43,415 nucleotides of DNA, from positions 1 through 43,415 of the forward strand of contig CANQCI010000012.1 in NCBI GenBank assembly GCA_947589675.1, written 5' to 3'. The number at the start of each line of letters is the position of its first letter. Position 1 is the first letter of the stretch. The notes below the pieces were generated by a model, which searched no databases, was not told the origin of the DNA, and saw only the letters and a list, made by a program, of their open reading frames with translations. Positions 1-9,356 of this stretch are shown here, piece after piece. Both the position numbers and the translations under genes were made by a program. Origin of the DNA: an uncultured Bacilli bacterium. Lineage in GTDB: Bacteria; Bacillota_I; Bacilli_A; RF39; UBA660.

Positions 1-30
1 TAAAATTTTTCTTAAAAAAGTTATATAATT

Positions 31-60
31 AAAGGAAAAGATAGATTTATTCATCTATCT
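31..60 (-). terminator. Terminator after the first gene
   Basis: Perfect 8-bp inverted repeat (arms 39-46 and 53-60, AGATAGAT/ATCTATCT, 6-nt loop) overlaps the stop codon of the minus-strand gene. On that strand it is followed by a T-rich run, as expected for intrinsic termination. Confidence 0.65.
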
Positions 61-2042
61 CTTGACTGAACTGTAACCTCGATAATATAAGGATTATTTC
101 TTGTTCCATCCCCACTTACATATATACTATCCGCACTAATATAAAAACTAGGTCTAATGTTATATTCGTAACCATCAATAGTTTGGGTATTAACATTACC
201 TTTATTTAAATAGTAGGCTTTATTTAAAGACTCAGCATCCCGAGTTATTAACCATTCACTTCCACTGGTGGTAAGATAACTTTCATTATCAGCCAAGCTT
301 TCTTCATAATCAGTTAAATCCATTAAACCAATTTTTTGGTTTACTTCTAAATCACTTTTGCTACAAGCCCTTAGACTTGCATCACTTGGACAATATACCT
401 CTTTTTCTTTAACTAAAGTTTTATCTAACTTTATCCCTCCGACATACCAAGAGCTAGATAAAATTTTTGCTTGCCATGATGCTTCCAAGCTATTTAAAAA
501 GGTGGTATTTAAAAGGTTAGCCACGGTATTATCTTGCCATTTATTAGTACCCTCCCCATATTTAGTTAAACCATAGCTGGTAGCTTTAATTAATTTAATT
601 TGTTTATCACTAATACTTATTATCCGGTATAAATAAGTTTCATCATTTGCACAATTATTAGCACCAAAACAAATATAATTAGCTGGATTTTTCCCTGTAT
701 AACGATATAAATTATTATTTAATTCTTGATTAATACTAGTTAAGATATGGGTAGCTAAAGTTGGTTTCGTGGCATCAGGTGTAGGCACAGCTTGCGTGGT
801 ATCAGCAACTCGATACGGATCTAAAACACTACCGGTTCCCCCAACATAACTTACCTCACTTTTTAAATAAAAGGTTGGTCTAATAGCCCTAGTAATTTTA
901 CTTACTTCGCCACTTTGAACATTACCTGATGCATCAAGGTAAAAACTAGATGTTGCTCCATTTTTATCACGGCTAATTGTCCATTCCGAAACACCCTTAT
1001 ATAACCAATTATTATTTATATTTAAATCATTATTATAGTTATCCATTGTATTTACCCAATTTTTAGGACTACTAGCATAAGCATAATCACTTATGTACAT
1101 AAAGGCTACTGGTTTATTAATAGTTGTCACATTAGCATCACTTAATAAACCCATTTCATTATTATAAACTTTTTGAGCATTTTGCTTAATATCATTTATC
1201 CCTTGAATATAATAAATATTATTATCTATTTTTTCTTGCCAAAAACTAGCAAACTTTTTGAGATAAGAAGAAGCCATATCGCCATTTAATAAAGTGTAAA
1301 AACTACTAGCACTAAAAAAGTTAGATACATTATTAGCACTACCACTAAAATAAAACATCGCTACATCTTTATCATTAGCCCTTATTACTTGTTCTTCTTT
1401 AACTCCCAATTCTTCTCCTGTTGCATACTCAGCCTTAATTAATTTTACCCGACCAGCAAAGACGCCAATTATCCGATATAAATTTTCATTCGGGCAAACA
1501 AGTTCATCACTTCCAAAGCAAACATAATTATCGGGATTAGCTCCCGTATACCGATAGCTACCATCTTTAGCATCATCCGCAATTTCGTCATTATCAACAT
1601 CAATTGTTCCATTATGAAAAATCAAATTAGTGCCATCAGCTTTTTTGGCAATTTGACACGCTAAAGAAAAATCATCACAGGTTTCATGATAAGCTTCAAT
1701 TAAATCAAAATAAACATAACAGCGATCATTTTTGCTAGCTTCTAGTTCAACACTTTTGGTAACATCATTATATGATAATTTTCCCCCATTTTCACATTTA
1801 CTAAGAGTTTCATTAAATCGATAATTATTACTAGGAAATATGGTTGAATCATTTAATTCATATTCACCACTATTAACGGATTTTTCAAAAAGTAAAGATA
1901 ATACTTTGCTATTATTATCCTTTTTAGTACTTATTAAAACACTATTATTAGCCTCTGAATTATTTATAATACAGAAAACCATAACGAATATAAATGTTGC
2001 TATAGCTAGGAAACAAAACCAGTATTTTTTCTTTATTTTCAT
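51..2042 (-). CDS. Secreted two-repeat surface protein, function unknown
   Basis: About 663 residues. A short basic N-terminus and one hydrophobic segment (about residues 7-27) suggest a signal anchor, so the rest should face outward. The body holds two diverged copies of one unit. Each contains a YRYTG-x-NP-x-NY-x-CFG motif, then YRII and VKLIKA, and ends in RP-(T/S)-FY and a Y-V-x-G-x-G-x-x-x-x-PY motif. The unit spans roughly residues 120-415 and 430-660. Paired cysteines in each unit could form disulfides outside the cell. The ATG at 2042 is preferred because AAGGGTG lies 6-8 nt upstream; an in-frame GTG at 2051 overlaps that site. I recognise no characterised family. A role in surface contact is inference only. 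Confidence 0.8.
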   Translation of the reverse strand: MKIKKKYWFCFLAIATFIFVMVFCIINNSEANNSVLISTKKDNNSKVLSLLFEKSVNSGEYELNDSTIFPSNNYRFNETLSKCENGGKLSYNDVTKSVELEASKNDRCYVYFDLIEAYHETCDDFSLACQIAKKADGTNLIFHNGTIDVDNDEIADDAKDGSYRYTGANPDNYVCFGSDELVCPNENLYRIIGVFAGRVKLIKAEYATGEELGVKEEQVIRANDKDVAMFYFSGSANNVSNFFSASSFYTLLNGDMASSYLKKFASFWQEKIDNNIYYIQGINDIKQNAQKVYNNEMGLLSDANVTTINKPVAFMYISDYAYASSPKNWVNTMDNYNNDLNINNNWLYKGVSEWTISRDKNGATSSFYLDASGNVQSGEVSKITRAIRPTFYLKSEVSYVGGTGSVLDPYRVADTTQAVPTPDATKPTLATHILTSINQELNNNLYRYTGKNPANYICFGANNCANDETYLYRIISISDKQIKLIKATSYGLTKYGEGTNKWQDNTVANLLNTTFLNSLEASWQAKILSSSWYVGGIKLDKTLVKEKEVYCPSDASLRACSKSDLEVNQKIGLMDLTDYEESLADNESYLTTSGSEWLITRDAESLNKAYYLNKGNVNTQTIDGYEYNIRPSFYISADSIYVSGDGTRNNPYIIEVTVQSRDR
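61..77 (-). repeat. 17-bp module shared with the right end
   Basis: GTTACAGTTCAGTCAAG on the minus strand encodes the C-terminal V-T-V-Q-S-R of the first gene. The identical 17 bases recur on the plus strand at 43343-43359, again read as VTVQSR and again followed by a hairpin terminator. Function unknown. Confidence 0.7.
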
Positions 2043-2205
2043 CTCCAACACCCTTTATATTACTTTTTTATTATACACCGAAAGTATATGATTAAGCAAG
2101 AGCCAATTAAGGCTTGAAGGTTCTTAAAAATAAAATAAAAATAAAATAACTTTAATCATTTTTATAAAATAAATGTAACAAGTTTGTTATTTATATAAAT
2201 TTTAG

Positions 2206-2246
2206 AAAATCAAAAAAGGAGCAATGCTTTAATTATATTACTCCTT
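2206..2246 (-). terminator. Terminator of the rbgA-topA operon
   Basis: Arms 2216-2225 and 2237-2246 form a 10-bp stem with one wobble pair, immediately downstream of topA. A T-run follows on the minus strand. Confidence 0.75.
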
Positions 2247-2255
2247 AATACTAAT

Positions 2256-4286
2256 TTATTTTTCTTCTTCGCTACATTTAACACAAATAACTTCATCATT
2301 TTTGGTAACTAATAATTCCCCACACTTGGGGCATATTTCCCCAGTTGGTTTATACCATAAAGCATAATTACATTTTGGATAATTATTACAACCATAAAAC
2401 AATTTACCTTTTTTAGTTTTTCGTTCGACCATTTTGCCAGTTTTGCACTTTGGACAAGCACAAACTTCAACTACTTCTTTTTTTTCTTTTTTAATATATT
2501 TGCAAGTTGGATAATTGCCACAAGCAACAAATTCGCCATATTTACCTTTGCGAATGACTAAGTCGCCCCCACATTCAGGACAAACTTCGCCCGTAGTTTC
2601 AGCTGGCTTTTTTTCCATTTCGGTAAAAGCTTTTTGAACTAAAGGTTCAAAATCATCATAAAAATCATGTAAAACCTTAATATTATCTTCTTTAGCCTCC
2701 GCAATTAAATCCAAATCTTTTTCCATATTAGCCGTATATTCAACATTAACAATTCCACTAAAAAATTCTTGTAATTTATCAGTCGTTTCAATCCCAATGT
2801 CGGTTGGTTCAAACTTTTTATCTTTTAAAATAACATAACCTCGGTCTTTGATGGTACCTACAATTGTTGCGTAGGTAGATGGACGACCAATACCTAAACT
2901 TTCTAATTCTTTAATTAAACTACTTTCAGTATATCTTGGAGCTGGTTTAGTAAAATGTTGAATTTTATCAATTTTATTTGCCGTAATAGTATCTGATTTA
3001 TAGTTTTTAAAATCAGGTAACATAACATCTTCACTATCTTCATATTCTTGATAAACTTTTAAATATCCATCAAAAATTAAAACACTACCCGTTGCTTTAA
3101 AAGTATAACCATTATTTTCTAAAATTACAGTTGTCGCTAAAGTTTTGGCATCATGCATTAAACTAGCTAAAGCTCTCGCATAAATAAATTTGTAAAGTTT
3201 ATATTCATCATTACTTAGATAAGCTTTAACACTTTCAGGAGTCCGATTAATACTAGTCGGTCTTATCCCTTCATGAGCATCTTGAATGTTTTCATTCTTC
3301 TTGGCTTTTTTAACATAACCAACATAATCTTCTCCATATTTATTTTTAATATAGCCAAAAGCTTCACTAACAAAAGCATCACTAATTCTCGTACTATCCG
3401 TACGCATATAAGTAATTAACCCAACAGTTTCATTACCAAGATCAATACCTTCATATAACTTTTGAGCTATTTGCATAGTTTTTGATGGAGCAAAATTTAA
3501 CTTATTGGATGCCGCTTGTTGTAAAGTTGAAGTACGGAAAACTTCTTTAGCACTCTTATTTTTTTCTTTTTCGGTTACGGATTCAATTTTAAAGGAACGG
3601 GTTAATTTATCTAAAATTTCATTAGCTTCCTCTTCATTTTTAATCTTAACTTCTTTACCATGATATTTTTCTAATAAAGCTTTAAACTCTTCAAAGTCCG
3701 CTTCAATTGTCCAGTACTCCTCAGGCACAAAAGCTCTAATTTCTTTTTCCCGGTCAACTATTAATTTTAAAGCTACACTTTGCACCCGACCGGCAGATTT
3801 TCCGCCAGTTTTGCGTTGCATTAATTTACTTAATCTAAAACCAATTATTCGGTCTAAAATTCGTCTGGTTTCCCCACTTTTAACTAAATTAAGATCTATT
3901 TTTCCAGGATTATTGATAGCATTTAATACTACATCTTTCGTTATTTCGTTAAAAACAACTCGCTTATATTTCTCATTAGGAATTTTTAATTCATCATAAA
4001 TATGCCAAGAAATGGTTTCTCCTTCTCGGTCAGGGTCGGTTGCTAAATAAACAGTATCTGCTTCTTTAACACTTTTCTTTAAAGCATTAACATCTTTAGT
4101 TTTTCCCTTAATTATTACATAATTCGGTTGAAAATTATTTTCCACATCAACCCCTAAACCATATTTGCCAGTTGTTGCTAAATCCCGAATATGTCCTTTA
4201 CTAGAAATAACTTTATAGTCACTTCCTAAATATTTTTCAATTGTCTTACACTTAGCTGGTGATTCCACAATCACTAAATTTTTCAT
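2256..4286 (-). CDS. topA: DNA topoisomerase I (type IA)
   Basis: 676 residues, close to the length of the Bacillus enzyme. It relaxes negatively supercoiled DNA through a 5'-phosphotyrosine intermediate. The TOPRIM domain opens with VIVESPAK (residues 5-12) and carries DPDREGE (about 84-90). The active-site tyrosine lies in ITYMRTDS (about residue 293). The C-terminus has three zinc-ribbon modules: CPECGG...CGNYPTC, CPKCKTG...CNNYPKC, and a final CPKC...CVKC. The start codon overlaps the stop of the upstream LtaS-like gene by 4 bp (ATGA), so the two are translationally coupled. In Bacillus the gene just before topA is dprA; here an LtaS-like gene takes that place. Confidence 0.97.
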   Translation of the reverse strand: MKNLVIVESPAKCKTIEKYLGSDYKVISSKGHIRDLATTGKYGLGVDVENNFQPNYVIIKGKTKDVNALKKSVKEADTVYLATDPDREGETISWHIYDELKIPNEKYKRVVFNEITKDVVLNAINNPGKIDLNLVKSGETRRILDRIIGFRLSKLMQRKTGGKSAGRVQSVALKLIVDREKEIRAFVPEEYWTIEADFEEFKALLEKYHGKEVKIKNEEEANEILDKLTRSFKIESVTEKEKNKSAKEVFRTSTLQQAASNKLNFAPSKTMQIAQKLYEGIDLGNETVGLITYMRTDSTRISDAFVSEAFGYIKNKYGEDYVGYVKKAKKNENIQDAHEGIRPTSINRTPESVKAYLSNDEYKLYKFIYARALASLMHDAKTLATTVILENNGYTFKATGSVLIFDGYLKVYQEYEDSEDVMLPDFKNYKSDTITANKIDKIQHFTKPAPRYTESSLIKELESLGIGRPSTYATIVGTIKDRGYVILKDKKFEPTDIGIETTDKLQEFFSGIVNVEYTANMEKDLDLIAEAKEDNIKVLHDFYDDFEPLVQKAFTEMEKKPAETTGEVCPECGGDLVIRKGKYGEFVACGNYPTCKYIKKEKKEVVEVCACPKCKTGKMVERKTKKGKLFYGCNNYPKCNYALWYKPTGEICPKCGELLVTKNDEVICVKCSEEEK

Positions 4287-6331
4287 TCTTCCTCCTCAGG
4301 TATTCTTGCCGCTAAAGTTTCATCATTTAAAACATCTTCTTTAGCTTGATCTAAATAAGCAAAATAATTATTTTTAATAATCATACTGCTTATTTGCATT
4401 TTTGATGCAATTTGGGCATTAATATTTTTGATTTCCCCCTGTGACATATCATTTTGTGAAGAAATTACTTCACTAGTTTTAGCATTATAATAAGTACTTT
4501 TATTTTTCCAAGAACCATCCGCATAGGCAACAACATTAAAATAATCCGGACTAAAAATATCACTACCCATATATAATCTTGGATCATAATTTAAATCAAA
4601 TAAATTAGCTAAAGTTGGTGTAATATTAACATAAGAAGTATACATATCATAACTCTTAGCTTCTAACTCACTATTATAAATAACAAATGGGGTTCTTTCC
4701 ACTTCATAATTATCTAAGTCATAAGTTAATACATTATTAATTGTTTCATTACTTAAACCATATGGATAATGATCCCCAAACATGACAATAACAGTATCAT
4801 CAAGAATTTTGGCTTTTTCTAAGCGATCAAGTAAAATTCCTAAGGCATTATCTAAAGTCTTTAACTTAGACATATATCTTTGTAAATCCATTGGATAATC
4901 AGTATCTTCAAAATATTCTAAATATTTATCCCCTTCGGTACTGGAAACCTTATAAGGTTGATGGGAAGAAACACTCGTAAGCCATAGCATAAATGGTTCT
5001 TTCGGATCATCTAAAGTAATATCCATGGCTACTTTCATAAAATCTTCATCACTTGCCCATTCCCGGTAAACACTCGAATAATCTATTCCTAAATCTTCGA
5101 CTCCATAATATTTACCACTACCTAAATTTTTATGAATAGTCCGGCGATAGTAATAGTTTTCCGTATAATCATGCATACTACTAGTTTTATAATTAGCTCG
5201 ATTAAATAAATTAAATAAAGAGGTACTATAGGTATTATCTTTATAAACATTGGCTGTACAATTATTATAAATAGAATATAAACCAGTCATTGCACTAAAT
5301 TCATTATTTCCTGTTGAACAACTATTTCTTGGACTGTAATTATTCGTAAAATGCCATCCTTCACTATACATCTTATAAAAGTTTGGATAATATTCTTCAT
5401 TTATAAAAATATCATTGACGCTTTCCATCATAATAACAATTAAATTTTTATCTTTAAATAAACCAGTATAATCATTATAATCTGTAATACTATTATTTAT
5501 TAAATAATTATTAATAGTTTTATAAGTAGAATCTTTTTCTTTACTTATTACTTCTTCCCAAGTACTATCATCAAATGAACGACTAGTCTTATGTTTTACT
5601 TGATTAGCATAAACAACCGGAATATCTTCTAAACCCGTATATAATGTTTTTATATCTAATAAGCCAAAACCTAAAATACCAAAATTATCAACCGCGGTAC
5701 TAGGAACACTCGGACTTTTAAATAAATCAATGGTTTTAATCATTTGTAAATCATCTTGCATAAAGTCCACAGTTAGAGATTTATAATATAAAAAGCCACT
5801 TAAGCCCACGAAAAAAACTGTCATTATCGTTTTAATCACGGTTTCATAACGTCCCTTTTTTAAAACAAATTTTTTATCGCCTTTATAGTTTAAATGTTTA
5901 TCGATAAATATATAATAAAGACATATTAGCAAAAAAGGAATAAACATAAAATAATATTTAGGATAAAATGAACCAAAAAATTCGCGGACATAATCCGTTA
6001 CTGCTCCTAGTTGACTAGAAGTATTAAATGACATATAAACTCCAATAAAGTTATTAAAACCTAATTGTAAAAAAGCATAGATACTAAAAAATAAACTACA
6101 TAAAATAATTAATATTTTATTACTTATTTTTCCTAAAAAAGAAGCTAAGTAAGCAATAATTAAAGCTAATACATTAGCCCCTAAAAGGATTCTTAATAAT
6201 GATGTATCAAATACTTGTACCCCACTTATAAATCTAAATAATATTTCTATTATCATTATATAGATTAATAATAAAGAATAATTTTTAAACATTTTACTTG
6301 TTAGAAATCTTTTCATTTTGTTCGTTTTCAA
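4283..6331 (-). CDS. LtaS-like membrane phosphoglycerol transferase / sulfatase-fold enzyme
   Basis: 682 residues with about five N-terminal membrane helices, then an extracellular alkaline-phosphatase-fold domain. Metal-site motifs match the LtaS family: LIVIMMES (about residue 295), a nucleophile-type Thr in CSTGNNEF, and VIVMFGDHYPYG. Family members polymerise glycerol phosphate from phosphatidylglycerol or modify envelope glycolipids; the exact substrate cannot be told from sequence. The start is a TTG: AAGGAG sits about 4 nt before it, while the next ATG (6316) is 19 nt from that site. It overlaps rnhB by 38 bp and topA by 4 bp. This is one of two LtaS-like genes in the window and sits where dprA is common in Bacilli. 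Confidence 0.85.
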   Translation of the reverse strand: MKTNKMKRFLTSKMFKNYSLLLIYIMIIEILFRFISGVQVFDTSLLRILLGANVLALIIAYLASFLGKISNKILIILCSLFFSIYAFLQLGFNNFIGVYMSFNTSSQLGAVTDYVREFFGSFYPKYYFMFIPFLLICLYYIFIDKHLNYKGDKKFVLKKGRYETVIKTIMTVFFVGLSGFLYYKSLTVDFMQDDLQMIKTIDLFKSPSVPSTAVDNFGILGFGLLDIKTLYTGLEDIPVVYANQVKHKTSRSFDDSTWEEVISKEKDSTYKTINNYLINNSITDYNDYTGLFKDKNLIVIMMESVNDIFINEEYYPNFYKMYSEGWHFTNNYSPRNSCSTGNNEFSAMTGLYSIYNNCTANVYKDNTYSTSLFNLFNRANYKTSSMHDYTENYYYRRTIHKNLGSGKYYGVEDLGIDYSSVYREWASDEDFMKVAMDITLDDPKEPFMLWLTSVSSHQPYKVSSTEGDKYLEYFEDTDYPMDLQRYMSKLKTLDNALGILLDRLEKAKILDDTVIVMFGDHYPYGLSNETINNVLTYDLDNYEVERTPFVIYNSELEAKSYDMYTSYVNITPTLANLFDLNYDPRLYMGSDIFSPDYFNVVAYADGSWKNKSTYYNAKTSEVISSQNDMSQGEIKNINAQIASKMQISSMIIKNNYFAYLDQAKEDVLNDETLAARIPEEEE

Positions 6332-6929
6332 CTATCTCCTTCACTGGTTTATAACTAAACCTATAATTATCTAATATACCATACTTTGCCATATTTTCAA
6401 GATGTTTTTTAGTTGGATATCCTTTATGATCTTTAAAACCATACATGGGATATTTTTGATCGAGCTCATACATCAGATGATCTCGTGTAACTTTGGCTAA
6501 CACACTAGCTGCTGCGATGGTAATACTTTTGGCATCCCCATGAATAATGGGTAAAACATTGGGACGATTAAGTTTCATGGCATCAGTGATTATATAATCA
6601 GGTTTAACTTTTAAGTTATCAAGAGCTATATTCATAGCTAAACGTGATGCTTCTAAAATATTAATTTCATCAATAGTTTTAGCATCGACAATCCCAATAC
6701 CATAACTTATAGCTTCTTTTTTAATAATTTCAAAAAATTTTTCTCGTTTCTTTTCACTTAATTTTTTCGAATCATCTAACCCCGGCAAACTATAATTTTT
6801 AGGAAGGATTACTGCAGCAGCCACCACTGGTCCCACTAAAGGGCCTCTTCCGGCTTCATCAGTCCCGGCAATTAATTCATAACCTTGGGCATATAAATTT
6901 GTTTCATATTCTAATAATCGTTTTTCCAT
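6294..6929 (-). CDS. rnhB: Ribonuclease HII
   Basis: 211 residues. It cleaves RNA in RNA-DNA hybrids and at single ribonucleotides in DNA. The signature GTDEAGRGPLVGPVV (residues 22-36) carries the catalytic Asp-Glu pair (24, 25). A further acidic residue lies in ITDAMKL and another near the VTRDHLM segment. It overlaps the rbgA end by 19 bp and the LtaS-like start by 38 bp, consistent with one transcript. The rbgA-rnhB pairing is conserved in Bacilli. Confidence 0.96.
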   Translation of the reverse strand: MEKRLLEYETNLYAQGYELIAGTDEAGRGPLVGPVVAAAVILPKNYSLPGLDDSKKLSEKKREKFFEIIKKEAISYGIGIVDAKTIDEINILEASRLAMNIALDNLKVKPDYIITDAMKLNRPNVLPIIHGDAKSITIAAASVLAKVTRDHLMYELDQKYPMYGFKDHKGYPTKKHLENMAKYGILDNYRFSYKPVKEIVENEQNEKISNK

Positions 6930-7780
6930 AAATCATATGTAACCTTCTTTATAGCACCACTTACGACATCATTATAAAGACGCCAAGAAACTTTTTCATA
7001 ATCAGTTTCCCCCTTTTTAACACATCCCATTTTTTGTGCCATTAAATCCATTATAACAATTGGATTTTTATTTTCAACCCTAATTTGATATTTTTCTTCT
7101 AAAATTTGGGGATAATAATTTTTTAAAAAAGCTACTAAATATCCACCAATATCGGTTATATTTAAAATATCGGCTTTAATTGCCGCAGTACTTGCTAAAG
7201 CTAAAGCTTCTTCATTATCCACGATTTTTGGCCATAAAACCCCTGGTGTATCTAAAAGCGTTATTCCTTTGCCTGTTTTAAGCCAAGTTAAATTTTTAGT
7301 TACCCCAGGTTTATTAGCACATATTGCTACCTTTTTTCCGACTAAAGCATTAATTAAACTACTCTTTCCTACATTAGGAATACCCACTACTAAGACTTTG
7401 ATTTCTTTTTCTTTTAAACCCTTAGCCATTCTTTTTTCATTTATTCCTGTCATTAATTCTTTAGTTTCATTAACTAATATATTAATATCTTTATAATTTT
7501 TAGTATCTAATAAAATAACTTTATAATTTAATTTTTCATAATATTTAACCCATTTATTAGTGGCTTTTAAATCACATAAATCTTTTTTCGTCATAATTAA
7601 AATTCTAGGCTTATCAGGATTTAAATAATTATCAATATCTTTTAATTTACTAGACGCTGGTAACCTAGCATCAATTAACTCATATACAACATCCACTAAT
7701 TTACTATATTCTTGAATTTCCCTTTTCGTTTTAGCCATATGCCCTGGGTACCAGTTAATATTTGTTTTATTTTCATTCAT
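6911..7780 (-). CDS. rbgA: Ribosome biogenesis GTPase RbgA (YlqF)
   Basis: 289 residues. A circularly permuted GTPase needed for late assembly of the 50S subunit. The N-terminal family signature WYPGHMAKTKREI is at residues 10-22. The G motifs appear in permuted order: TKKD (G4), then GIPNVGKSSLIN (G1) and DTPGVLWPK (G3). The C-terminal helical region binds rRNA in known homologues. Its start overlaps the end of the upstream BRO-N gene by 8 bp, so this essential gene may be co-translated with an accessory gene. Confidence 0.97.
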   Translation of the reverse strand: MNENKTNINWYPGHMAKTKREIQEYSKLVDVVYELIDARLPASSKLKDIDNYLNPDKPRILIMTKKDLCDLKATNKWVKYYEKLNYKVILLDTKNYKDINILVNETKELMTGINEKRMAKGLKEKEIKVLVVGIPNVGKSSLINALVGKKVAICANKPGVTKNLTWLKTGKGITLLDTPGVLWPKIVDNEEALALASTAAIKADILNITDIGGYLVAFLKNYYPQILEEKYQIRVENKNPIVIMDLMAQKMGCVKKGETDYEKVSWRLYNDVVSGAIKKVTYDLWKNDY

Positions 7781-8642
7781 TTTTATCGCCTACTTTTTCT
7801 TCAATTAATTTTTCATTATCTATATATTTATAATTTAAGGAGTTATCTGCGGTTACTACTGCTCTACCTAATTCTTTTTCTAAATTATCTCTTGTTATTT
7901 TAGCTATATTTCCACCTCGCTTAGCAATTTCTTTATTTTGCTTTAAACCATAAGGCTTATGTTCTTTTGCAAGCTCACGAGTAGCATTTTCACCTAAATC
8001 AGTAAGGGCTACTTCTAAATCTGTCATATTATCTCTTAAAGATTCTTTTCTAAGTTCTTTAAATTTCTTGTATTCATTAGCTTTCATACCAGACCATGAT
8101 TTATATATTTCATTTGTTAAAATTCCATATTCATAATCTTTAGTAATTCCCCTTTCTTTCCAAACATCAGTTAATTTAAACCTATCAACTATTCCAGATA
8201 GTCTGGCTTTAATCCATTTATCATCATATCCCCGCTTACGATAATATTCTACTGCTCTATTAATTGCAATTTCAGGATCAAACACCTCATCAATTCTTTC
8301 ACTTCCTAAATTTGCCAACCACATTTTAAAAGGTTCTGCTTTATTTGATGGAACTGATTCAATTAATCTTAAAATTCCCTTAGTATCTAATACATCGGTG
8401 TTATAAAATTTTCCATCTTTGGCTTTTAATTTCAGTTGACTACAAAATGTAGTCAACTCAGATCCTTCTTTTTTCAATCTTAGCTTTAATACAGACCAAT
8501 ATTTTCTAGCATCGCTACTATCAGTTAATGCATTTATAACATCAACAACACTAAAGTAATATTCTTCTTTTTCATCATCCCAAATACTTCTTATTTCCTT
8601 ACCATCAAAAAGATTTGAAATTGTTTCTACTTTATTATTCAA
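7773..8642 (-). CDS. BRO-N domain protein (phage antirepressor-like)
   Basis: About 289 residues. The N-terminal third resembles the BRO-N domain of phage antirepressors and baculovirus BRO proteins: WDDEKEEYYFSVVDVINAL, ARKYWSVLKLRL, then YNTDVLDTKGILRLIESVPS and AEPFKMWLANLG. These domains bind DNA. The C-terminal part (about 130-289) is a charged, probably helical region often seen with such BRO-N proteins; its function is unknown to me. A TTG at 8642 is preferred because AGGTG lies 6 nt upstream; a GTG at 8651 would overlap that site. A perfect 11-bp inverted repeat lies around codon 66. The gene runs directly into rbgA with overlapping stop and start. Confidence 0.75.
   Translation of the reverse strand: MNNKVETISNLFDGKEIRSIWDDEKEEYYFSVVDVINALTDSSDARKYWSVLKLRLKKEGSELTTFCSQLKLKAKDGKFYNTDVLDTKGILRLIESVPSNKAEPFKMWLANLGSERIDEVFDPEIAINRAVEYYRKRGYDDKWIKARLSGIVDRFKLTDVWKERGITKDYEYGILTNEIYKSWSGMKANEYKKFKELRKESLRDNMTDLEVALTDLGENATRELAKEHKPYGLKQNKEIAKRGGNIAKITRDNLEKELGRAVVTADNSLNYKYIDNEKLIEEKVGDKNE
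8434..8458. repeat. Gene-internal palindrome in the BRO-N gene
   Basis: Perfect 11-bp arms (AGTTGACTACA at 8434-8444 and its complement at 8448-8458) around a 3-nt centre, centred about 196 nt after the start codon. It encodes the segment just before YNTDVLD. One of five such gene-internal palindromes in this island. Confidence 0.95.
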
Positions 8643-8701
8643 AAATAACACCTACTTTCTTTTTTAATATCGTAATCATCTTTTCAATTTATCACATAAA
8701 T

Positions 8702-8867
8702 TTATTTATATTTAAAGTATTCCCCAAGGTAATTTGGTAACAAGCTTTTGCCATTTTCATCATTAGCACATTCTTCATAAAACATTCTCATTGTACTTAT
8801 ATTTCTACCCAAAAAAGCCTTTCATATTTGGAAATGTTAATTTCAATTCTTGAGAAACTTGTTTTTC
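8702..8867 (-). pseudogene. Remnant resembling the DUF1016 (YhcG-type) N-terminal domain
   Basis: The minus strand encodes VSQELKLTFPNMKGF in one frame. After a frameshift near 8820 it continues in another frame as LGRNISTMRMFYEEC, ending KYK-stop at 8702. The pattern 'LS-x-x-L, FP-x-MKGF, R-N-x-x-x-MR-x-FY' is like the N-terminal domain of YhcG/DUF1016 PDDEXK nucleases. No start codon or nuclease domain remains. Assignment is by motif memory, not a search. Confidence 0.5.
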
Positions 8868-9129
8868 TCAATCCAAAATATAACATAATTAGATTACATT
8901 GCCTTAAACCATGTACTTTTTATATCTTCTTTTATTTCATTAAAACTTTAGTTAAATAATCTTCTGTGTTTTATCAAAAACCAAAAATTCTTTTCCTTAC
9001 CAGTTTGTTCTTTTAAATTATATTTATTAAATTAGATCTCAAATTAATTATATATTTAAATATCATAAATCTCAAATGTATATTTTAATGAAGTTAAATA
9101 TCATCAATCCGTTAATGTTGTTATTTTCT

Positions 9130-9231
9130 TCAATTAAATTTTCTATTACATAATTTGGTCGTCACTGCCGACCAAATTGGATAGAACACATAAAATCTTC
9201 GCATTTTTCCTATACTAACAAAAAAAGTACC
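9130..9231 (-). pseudogene. Second YhcG/DUF1016-like fragment
   Basis: A 33-codon stretch on the minus strand reads GTFFVSIGKMRRFYVFYP, then IWSAVTTKL, then stops. The MRRFY-x-x-YP pattern resembles the end of the first helical block of DUF1016 N-terminal domains. It contains a 27-bp palindrome at 9152-9178. Only a fragment remains. Confidence 0.4.
9152..9178. repeat. Palindrome in the decayed region
   Basis: Arms AATTTGGTCG (9152-9161) and CGACCAAATT (9169-9178) pair perfectly over 10 bp around a 7-nt centre, 2 more bp of which can pair. It lies within the YhcG-like fragment and matches the architecture of the gene-internal palindromes nearby, but not their sequence. Confidence 0.9.
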
Positions 9232-9356
9232 AAGTTTTGAACTAGTAAAAATTATTTACTAGTTGACGATTCATTCAGTTCACAACTATTGTTATCATTA
9301 TGTTAATTAATTCATCATTTGTTTTTCATAAATTATAAAGTCCATTTACTTTATTT

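Larger units (their letters stand above)
8868..9356. other. Decayed intergenic debris between BRO-N and RhuM genes
   Basis: No intact gene. The minus strand holds many short broken frames, for example one reading EIKEDIKSTWFKAM before a stop, and a second YhcG-like fragment at 9130-9231. This looks like remains of one or more accessory genes rather than regulatory DNA. Confidence 0.5.
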
